A stretch of DNA of 46,569 nt from Solibacillus merdavium (GTDB lineage Bacteria > Bacillota > Bacilli > Bacillales_A > Planococcaceae): contig NZ_JACSPW010000022.1 of NCBI RefSeq assembly GCF_014836935.1, forward strand, positions 1 through 46,569, given 5' to 3'. Position 1 is the first letter of the stretch, and every line of letters begins with the position of its first letter. Below, piece after piece: positions 41,977-46,569 of the stretch. Position numbers and translations under genes: made by a program. Under the pieces are notes generated by a model that searched no databases, was not told the DNA's origin, and was given only the letters and a program-made list of their open reading frames with translations.

Positions 41977-42990
41977 TTATTTCCAACTTGTTAGTTCCAT
42001 ACCAGGACGTCCATTCATAGCTAAATTCCCACGAACACCTGCTTGATACATTTCATAGGCAGCTGCACCAATCATTGCAGCATTATCCGTGCATAATTTT
42101 AAAGGAGGTACGTAAAACGGAATACCTTCTTCTTTAAAAGCGTTCTCCAATGCCGTACGTAGCCCTTTATTTGCTGATACGCCACCAGCTGCAATAACTT
42201 GTTTTACATGAAATTCACGTGCCGCGCGTAATGTTTTCGCTGTTAATACTTCCACTACACTATCTTGGAATCCTTTTGCGACTTTCTCAGGAATAATTTC
42301 TTCCCCGCGCTGATCCATATTATGCTTGTAATTGATAACAGCCGATTTTAAGCCACTAAAGCTAAAATCATAGGATCCTTCCTCCAACCATACACGAGGA
42401 AAAGGTACTGCTTCGGTTGCTTCGTGCGCTAAACGGTCAATATGTGGTCCTCCTGGATATGGCATATTCAATACACGTGCTACTTTATCATACGCTTCGC
42501 CTGCCGCATCATCTCGAGTTTCACCTATCACTTCAAAGGAACCATGTTCACGCATTAAGACAAGCTCCGTATGTCCACCTGAAACAACTAAAGCCAACAA
42601 TGGAAATTCCATAGGCTGTATTAGATTGTTTGCATAAATATGTCCCGCAATATGGTGGGTACCAATTAACGGTAAGCCGTGAATAAATGCAAAAGCCTTT
42701 GCCGCATTAATCCCGATTAATAAAGCTCCTACTAAACCAGGACCTTCTGTTACGGCCACAGCAGTTAAATCCTTTGGTTCCATATTCGCCTGATTTAATG
42801 CTTCTTCTAATACAATTGTTACCTGTTCGACATGATGACGTGACGCAATTTCAGGTACAACTCCTCCAAAGCGTTTATGACTGTCAATTTGCGATGACAC
42901 GACATTTGAAATAATTTCTGTACCATTTTTAATAATTGCTGCTGCTGTTTCATCACAACTTGTTTCTATTGCTAATATATAGTTATCCAT
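41977..42990 (-). CDS. tsaD: tRNA N6-adenosine threonylcarbamoyltransferase TsaD
   Basis: The catalytic subunit that places threonylcarbamoyl on A37 of tRNAs reading ANN codons. The start is ATG 42990, sharing one base with the rimI stop; the frame's GTG at 43005 lies inside rimI. The 337-residue protein is an ASKHA-fold ATPase with [14 protein letters not shown], the metal ligands in [35 protein letters not shown] and [10 protein letters not shown]. It acts with TsaB and TsaE encoded in the same operon and needs threonylcarbamoyl-AMP from TsaC, not in this window. Confidence 0.97.
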   Translation of the reverse strand: MDNYILAIETSCDETAAAIIKNGTEIISNVVSSQIDSHKRFGGVVPEIASRHHVEQVTIVLEEALNQANMEPKDLTAVAVTEGPGLVGALLIGINAAKAFAFIHGLPLIGTHHIAGHIYANNLIQPMEFPLLALVVSGGHTELVLMREHGSFEVIGETRDDAAGEAYDKVARVLNMPYPGGPHIDRLAHEATEAVPFPRVWLEEGSYDFSFSGLKSAVINYKHNMDQRGEEIIPEKVAKGFQDSVVEVLTAKTLRAAREFHVKQVIAAGGVSANKGLRTALENAFKEEGIPFYVPPLKLCTDNAAMIGAAAYEMYQAGVRGNLAMNGRPGMELTSWK

Positions 42991-43433
42991 TATAATTTCA
43001 CCCACATTACTAACGCATCTTCATGATTATCCGTATAGTAGCCTTTGCGAAGCCCACCTTCTTGGAATCCAAGCTTGCGATATAAATTTTGTGCAACCGT
43101 ATTTGTTACACGTACTTCTAAACTCATTACATCCATATTAGCTTCATTGGCTATTCGTAATGCCTCACGCATAAGCCCTTCACCAATACCTTGACCACGT
43201 ACAGAATCTACCACAGCTACATTTGTAATTTGTGCAGCATCAATGACAAGCCATATACCACAAAAACCGATAATTTCGCCTGTTTCGCTTTCCGCTACTA
43301 AGTAATGAGAAAATTGATTTTCTGTCATCTCATAGTAAAACGATTCTAATGTCCATGGTGTTGGAAATGTGGCAAGCTCGATTGCATGGACAGCCGGAAC
43401 ATCATCAATTGTCATTTTACGATACTGTACCAT
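42990..43433 (-). CDS. rimI: Ribosomal-protein-alanine N-acetyltransferase
   Basis: A 147-residue GNAT enzyme: [29 protein letters not shown] is the RimI-type N-terminus, the acetyl-CoA motif is [19 protein letters not shown], and [19 protein letters not shown] completes it. RimI acetylates the N-terminal alanine of ribosomal protein S18 in E. coli. It overlaps tsaB by one base at its start and tsaD by one base at its end, so the three are translationally coupled. This arrangement is common in Bacillales. Confidence 0.93.
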   Translation of the reverse strand: MVQYRKMTIDDVPAVHAIELATFPTPWTLESFYYEMTENQFSHYLVAESETGEIIGFCGIWLVIDAAQITNVAVVDSVRGQGIGEGLMREALRIANEANMDVMSLEVRVTNTVAQNLYRKLGFQEGGLRKGYYTDNHEDALVMWVKL

Positions 43434-44137
43434 TAGTGTTGCTCCTTTTTCTGTTCCTTAATCCAGTTCGCTTCTGCTTCTGCAATACGGCGATATTGGG
43501 GAACAAATTCATGAACCGCTCCAATAGCAGGTAATGGCATCTGTTGTGCTAAGGCAACCAATTCAGAAGCTCTCGGTAAATCCATTGTATAAGGCGCTCT
43601 TATGGCTAAATCTCCTAATTCATGCTGAATTTTTTCGAAGTATATTTCTACATCGCTCCCTATAAATAAAATTGGTCGATTAAGTTGTTGAAGCTTTTGT
43701 AATAAACCGTCTATATGATCGTGATAATCTTCAATCACTGTATTTAAACTACCTGATTCATAAACCGCTGCATATACATTTTGACGACGTGCATCGATTA
43801 AAGAACAAATCGCATAATTAGAAGTACTGGCATTGGCAGCCAGTACTTTTAAGCTAGAAACACCTACTAAAGGTTTTTTCAATGACCACGCAAAAGTTTT
43901 GGCAAGGGTAACGCCAATACGGACACCTGTATAGGAGCCAGGTCCTTCCGAAACAGCAATAGCCTCGATATCTGCTGGTAATAATCCTGCTTTTTTTATT
44001 ACTTCTTCAATTGCAGGCATTGCCCCAACTGAATGTGTTAACTTTATATTTTGTACAACTTCTGCCAGCACTTTATTTTCGTTCACAATTGCGACAGAAA
44101 GCGGTGCATTTGCTGTTTCAATTCCTAACCAAATCAT
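43433..44137 (-). CDS. tsaB: t6A biosynthesis protein TsaB
   Basis: A 234-residue paralogue of TsaD that lacks its metal site and serves as its partner. The N-terminus IWLGIETANAPLSVAIV, the segment SEGPGSYTGVRIGVTLAKT (very typical) and GVSSLKVLAANAS identify it. It bridges TsaD and TsaE in the t6A complex. The start overlaps the tsaE end by four bases and the end overlaps rimI by one. Confidence 0.95.
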   Translation of the reverse strand: MIWLGIETANAPLSVAIVNENKVLAEVVQNIKLTHSVGAMPAIEEVIKKAGLLPADIEAIAVSEGPGSYTGVRIGVTLAKTFAWSLKKPLVGVSSLKVLAANASTSNYAICSLIDARRQNVYAAVYESGSLNTVIEDYHDHIDGLLQKLQQLNRPILFIGSDVEIYFEKIQHELGDLAIRAPYTMDLPRASELVALAQQMPLPAIGAVHEFVPQYRRIAEAEANWIKEQKKEQH

Positions 44138-44586
44138 TTTAATAACTCCTCACAAAGGCGAATATATTTTTCGCCAATTGGTTTCAATATAAACTTACGT
44201 TTTGTTTCATCAATACGTGTAATTTCTATTGCTAAACGTTCCTCTGGTAAATCCTCATCAATTAAATGGGCCCATTCTACAACTGTAACCGCATCACCAA
44301 AAAAAATTTCCTCCCATCCTAAATCTTCATCGCTATCGGCTAATCGATAGACATCTAAATGATTCAGTGGAATCCGTCCTTCATACTGTTTCATAATCGT
44401 AAATGTTGGGCTATTAACTGTTCGTTTTACACCAAGTCCCTTTGCAAAACTCTGTGTAAAAGTCGTTTTGCCAGCACCTAAGTCCCCTTCAAGAGTAATT
44501 GTATACTGGGGATGAACTAAACCTGCCAGTCTTATCGCAAGTACTTGCGTCTCCTCTAGAGTATCTATATATTTTTCATATATCAT
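44134..44586 (-). CDS. tsaE: t6A biosynthesis ATPase TsaE
   Basis: A 150-residue P-loop ATPase that drives turnover of the TsaB-TsaD complex. I choose ATG 44586 after GGAAGGAAG; the frame stays open 22 codons upstream through the promoter. The P-loop is EGDLGAGKTTFTQSFAKGLG, followed by VNSPTFTIMKQYEG, NHLDVYRL and VTVVEWAHLI (Walker B region). It is the first gene of the tsaE-tsaB-rimI-tsaD operon. The thiL gene that precedes it in B. subtilis is absent. Confidence 0.95.
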   Translation of the reverse strand: MIYEKYIDTLEETQVLAIRLAGLVHPQYTITLEGDLGAGKTTFTQSFAKGLGVKRTVNSPTFTIMKQYEGRIPLNHLDVYRLADSDEDLGWEEIFFGDAVTVVEWAHLIDEDLPEERLAIEITRIDETKRKFILKPIGEKYIRLCEELLK

Positions 44587-44623
44587 GTAATTTGCTTCCT
44601 TCCACAAAAAATCAATTATCTCT

Positions 44624-44652
44624 AGTTTACTTGAACTGAGGCAATTGTTCAA
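44624..44652 (-). promoter_or_regulatory. Promoter of the tsa operon
   Basis: On the minus strand TTGAAC (44647-44652), 17 bases, TAAACT (44624-44629), about 30 bases ahead of the tsaE start. TTGAAC and GTTCAA within it form a loose dyad. Confidence 0.55.
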
Positions 44653-44711
44653 AATGTATTACTCCTAGATAATGTTTACACATGAAAACTTAGGTTCAGG
44701 TATTTAAAAAG

Positions 44712-44743
44712 AAAAAATCTTATAAGCAAAATGCCTATAAGAT
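44712..44743 (-). terminator. Rho-independent terminator
   Basis: ATCTTATA (44736-44743, minus strand) pairs with TATAAGAT (44717-44724), followed by TTTTTC. It is directly after the stop of the lipoprotein gene. Confidence 0.75.
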
Positions 44744-44748
44744 CTATT

Positions 44749-45087
44749 TTAACGTGAAGAGTGACCTTTCCGTTCTACTATTTCCTTTTGAACTAAAGCA
44801 TCCTCATTAAACTGAAGACGATAAGCCTTTGTTAGTAAAAATTCATCATTCCACTCATAAACTCCACTGTCAATTTCTTCACCTGCGCCACCTGTAATCC
44901 GCACTACCTCCAGATACGACATACCTTCTTTCAGTTTATTATATTCTTCTTCATTCATATACTTCTGCCAGCTATATGTATTACCTTCTTCAATCTCCAA
45001 AATTTCATCAGTACATGCAGAAACCATCATCATTAGAAAGAAAACAAGACAAATAGATAGGTAGATAAAGAAACCCTTTTTATTCAT
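44749..45087 (-). CDS. Lipoprotein with BamE/SmpA-like fold (putative)
   Basis: A 112-residue secreted protein. The signal peptide (MNKKGFFIYLSICLVFFLMM) ends in the lipobox VSAC, so Cys25 should be lipidated and the protein anchored outside the membrane. The mature part, with YNKLKEGMSYLEVVRITGGAGEE followed by YEWND and a closing hydrophobic strand, resembles small DUF3862/BamE-like proteins (pattern 'GMS-x-x-EV-x-x-I-x-G-x-G-E'). Such proteins often bind other envelope proteins. It is monocistronic, between the tsa operon and an oxidoreductase gene. GGAGGG precedes the ATG. Confidence 0.8.
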   Translation of the reverse strand: MNKKGFFIYLSICLVFFLMMMVSACTDEILEIEEGNTYSWQKYMNEEEYNKLKEGMSYLEVVRITGGAGEEIDSGVYEWNDEFLLTKAYRLQFNEDALVQKEIVERKGHSSR

Positions 45088-45162
45088 CAGTATCCCTCCT
45101 TCACTATGTATATAGCGAACTTTTCCCGCAACATTGCACTACAAAACATTTTCGCAATATAA

Positions 45163-45204
45163 AAAAGGCTTAGTAAAGGACTTAACCCCCTTACTAAACC
45201 TTTT
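45163..45204 (-). terminator. Rho-independent terminator of the OYE-type gene
   Basis: On the minus strand AAAAGG-TTTAGTAA pairs with TTACTAAG-CCTTTT (45191-45204 with 45163-45176, one mismatch), followed by TTATATT. Confidence 0.8.
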
Positions 45205-45218
45205 ATAATTACCTTTAA

Positions 45219-46310
45219 TTAAAAACCCGGAACCCATCCCGGTCTAGATTTCAACCTTTTTAGTAATGGACTTGGAAGTACAGTATCAACATTCTCATTG
45301 TATGCTGTATAAACTTGCTCTCCCTTTTCTACTTTTTCAACCCAGTGTGGTTCAATAAGTAATGCACGACCAAGCGCAACTAAATCTGCCCCTAGCTGTA
45401 ATGCTTGTTCTGCCTCTTCAACTGTATATATTGAACCAACACCAATCAAAGGCTTTCTTCCATCTAATAAACTTTGAATAGCCGAGATTCGATTCTGTTG
45501 TCCCTTTTCATAGCGATGTGTCTCTGAGCGGAAATCTCCAAGTGAAATATGTAAATACGTTAGCTCTGTTTTAGCTAATTCATTTACTAACACGATAGTA
45601 TCATCCATCGTAATTCCACCTTCCTCTGGCTCTTCTGGACTAAATCGATAGCCAACAATGAACGAATCATCTGCATACATATTTCTAACATTTAATACTT
45701 CTTCAACTATCTCTAATGGGAAACGCATTCGTTTATCTATCGTTCCACCATATTCATCATTTCTTTTATTCGTATATGCTGAAAAGAATTGTTGAATTAA
45801 ATACGTATTCGCCCCATGAATTTCAACACCATCAAAGCCTGCTTGAATCGCTCGTCTTGTCGCTTCTCCATATGCTTTTATAAGTTGTTTTGTTTCATCG
45901 AGAGTTAATGATCGTGCTTCATTTTTCTCTATTGTAATAGCTGTACTTGCGCTTACAACATCCCCATCTGGAACTAAGTCCTGAAGGGATTGACGACCCC
46001 CATGGTGAATTTGCAGAACAGCCTTCGCGCCACCTTGCTGAATAGCTTGTGCAATTCTTTGTAGACTTGGTATATAGTGATCCTCATGAGCTGCTATTTG
46101 CCCTGGAAAGGCCTTTCCATTTGCCGCAACATATGCACATGCCGTAATAATCATGCCAGCTCCTGAAGCACGTTCTTTATAATAAGTAATCTCTTCATCT
46201 GAAACCGTATCATCTTCGTTACCCGAATAAGTTGTCATTGGGGCCATTACAAAGCGATTTCTAAGTTCAATCTTTTCATTTAGTTTTACCTTTTCAAAAA
46301 GTGCTTTCAT
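45219..46310 (-). CDS. Old Yellow Enzyme-type NADH:flavin oxidoreductase
   Basis: A 363-residue FMN barrel enzyme. It has the N-terminal FMN segment RNRFVMAPMTTYSGNEDDTVS, the active-site LQIHHGGRQS with His-His, GFDGVEIHGANTYLIQQFFS, and the C-terminal phosphate-binding IGVGSIYTVEEAEQALQLGADLVALGRALLIEP. Enzymes of this family reduce electron-poor double bonds, quinones or nitro compounds with NAD(P)H, often to detoxify electrophiles. AAAGGAGG precedes the ATG. A perfect inverted repeat fills the space between its -35 and -10 boxes, so a repressor probably controls it. The substrate is not predictable. Confidence 0.93.
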   Translation of the reverse strand: MKALFEKVKLNEKIELRNRFVMAPMTTYSGNEDDTVSDEEITYYKERASGAGMIITACAYVAANGKAFPGQIAAHEDHYIPSLQRIAQAIQQGGAKAVLQIHHGGRQSLQDLVPDGDVVSASTAITIEKNEARSLTLDETKQLIKAYGEATRRAIQAGFDGVEIHGANTYLIQQFFSAYTNKRNDEYGGTIDKRMRFPLEIVEEVLNVRNMYADDSFIVGYRFSPEEPEEGGITMDDTIVLVNELAKTELTYLHISLGDFRSETHRYEKGQQNRISAIQSLLDGRKPLIGVGSIYTVEEAEQALQLGADLVALGRALLIEPHWVEKVEKGEQVYTAYNENVDTVLPSPLLKRLKSRPGWVPGF

Positions 46311-46339
46311 ACCTTAATTCCTCCTTTTGCTATGCTATG

Positions 46340-46368
46340 ACTTTAACGAAACAATTCGTTATTTTCAA
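46340..46368 (-). promoter_or_regulatory. Promoter of the OYE-type gene with embedded dyad
   Basis: On the minus strand TTGAAA (46363-46368), 17 bases, TAAAGT (46340-46345). The spacer contains TAACGAA-ACAA-TTCGTTA (46344-46361), a perfect inverted repeat with seven-base arms, placed where a repressor would block RNA polymerase. Confidence 0.6.
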
Positions 46369-46457
46369 GCAACAGGCATCTAATCTTGTTATTTAGTAGA
46401 AATAGAGGTAGATGATATGAATCATTTTTTTTGAAAGAAACCATAATATGCTTTAAC

Positions 46458-46488
46458 AACAAAAAAACCACTGAGGAATCAGTGGTTT
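46458..46488 (-). terminator. Rho-independent terminator of an rRNA operon
   Basis: AAACCACTGA (46479-46488, minus strand) pairs with TCAGTGGTTT (46465-46474) around a four-base loop, followed by TTTTGTTG. It ends the rRNA operon whose 5S gene enters from the right edge. Confidence 0.9.
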
Positions 46489-46494
46489 TACGTG

Positions 46495-46569
46495 TGCGAA
46501 GCGACGTCCTACTCTCACAGGGGGAAGCCCCCAACTACCATCGGCGCTAAAGAGCTTAACTTCCGTGTT
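46495..46569 (-). rRNA. rrf: 5S ribosomal RNA, 3' part
   Basis: About 75 bases of the 3' part of 5S rRNA on the minus strand, cut by the window edge. Read on that strand it begins AACACGGAAGTTAAGCTC and continues with GCGCCGATGGTAGTTGGGGG and GAGAGTAGGACGTCGC, which are the familiar Bacillus 5S segments. The 5' third (about 40 bases) lies outside the window. Confidence 0.95.

Noticed and set aside
42991-43005. GTG 43005 as start of tsaD
   Set aside because: It lies inside the rimI coding end; ATG 42990 gives the standard N-terminus and the usual stop-start overlap.
46343-46534. 63-codon minus-strand frame at the right edge
   Set aside because: It overlaps the 5S rRNA gene, the rRNA terminator and the oxidoreductase promoter.

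Overview
The window is a stretch of AT-rich Firmicute chromosome. Gene content and order point to a Bacillales member, most likely of the Solibacillus/Lysinibacillus type (family Planococcaceae). The evidence is Bacillus-like synteny (moxR-DUF58-transglutaminase-guaA; tsaE-tsaB-rimI-tsaD / ABC-F / rex-tatA-tatC / ydiL / groES-groEL), frequent TTG and GTG starts behind strong AGGAGG sites, a surface protein with SLH domains, and a cobalamin-dependent MetH. The genus is an inference. Both edges are ribosomal: the left edge is the promoter and leader region of an rRNA operon transcribed leftwards out of the window, and the right edge is the 3' part of a 5S rRNA gene with its terminator. The window therefore holds the segment between two rRNA operons of the same orientation, and most genes run on the minus strand like those operons.

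Layout from left to right. 1-370: tandem rrn promoters and leader. 371-4518: a GNAT acetyltransferase, the purine permease pbuG under a guanine-type riboswitch, two small plus-strand membrane genes, a YflT-type stress protein with a sigma-B-like promoter, and a 49-residue protein. 4762-10841: guaA under a second guanine-type riboswitch, preceded by the moxR-DUF58-transglutaminase operon. 10973-13726: a hypothetical protein and the NAD salvage genes pncB-nadE. 14087-17045: glnK-amtB with two TnrA/GlnR-type boxes, and proline dehydrogenase. 17096-19962: the des-desK-desR membrane-fluidity system. 20093-25934: a second acetyltransferase and the methionine genes yitJ-metH under a SAM-I riboswitch. 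26244-29090: coproporphyrinogen oxidase and a HemAT-like globin-coupled chemoreceptor. 29320-34159: a hypothetical protein, a LysR regulator coupled to a Sel1-repeat protein, a divergent esterase, and an S-layer-anchored SGNH hydrolase. 34337-36428: groES-groEL behind a CIRCE operator. 36649-41404: a CPBP protease, tatA-tatC, rex and an ABC-F protein. 41405-41976: a non-coding region with about ten DnaA-box-like sites. 41977-44586: the t6A operon tsaE-tsaB-rimI-tsaD. 44749-46310: a lipoprotein and an Old-Yellow-Enzyme-type oxidoreductase, then the 5S gene.

Functionally the window is mostly housekeeping: purine, NAD, methionine and haem metabolism, protein folding and export, tRNA modification, redox and nitrogen control. 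I see no CRISPR array, prophage, toxin-antitoxin pair, intact insertion sequence or recognisable defence island, and I do not claim a new multigene system. The most interesting material is regulatory: the DnaA-box cluster between tsaD and the ABC-F gene, the paired TnrA/GlnR boxes at glnK, the dyad inside the oxidoreductase promoter, two guanine riboswitches on functionally linked genes, and several small proteins. Where a long reading frame had no ribosome-binding site at its first codon I moved the start to a supported codon and said so.
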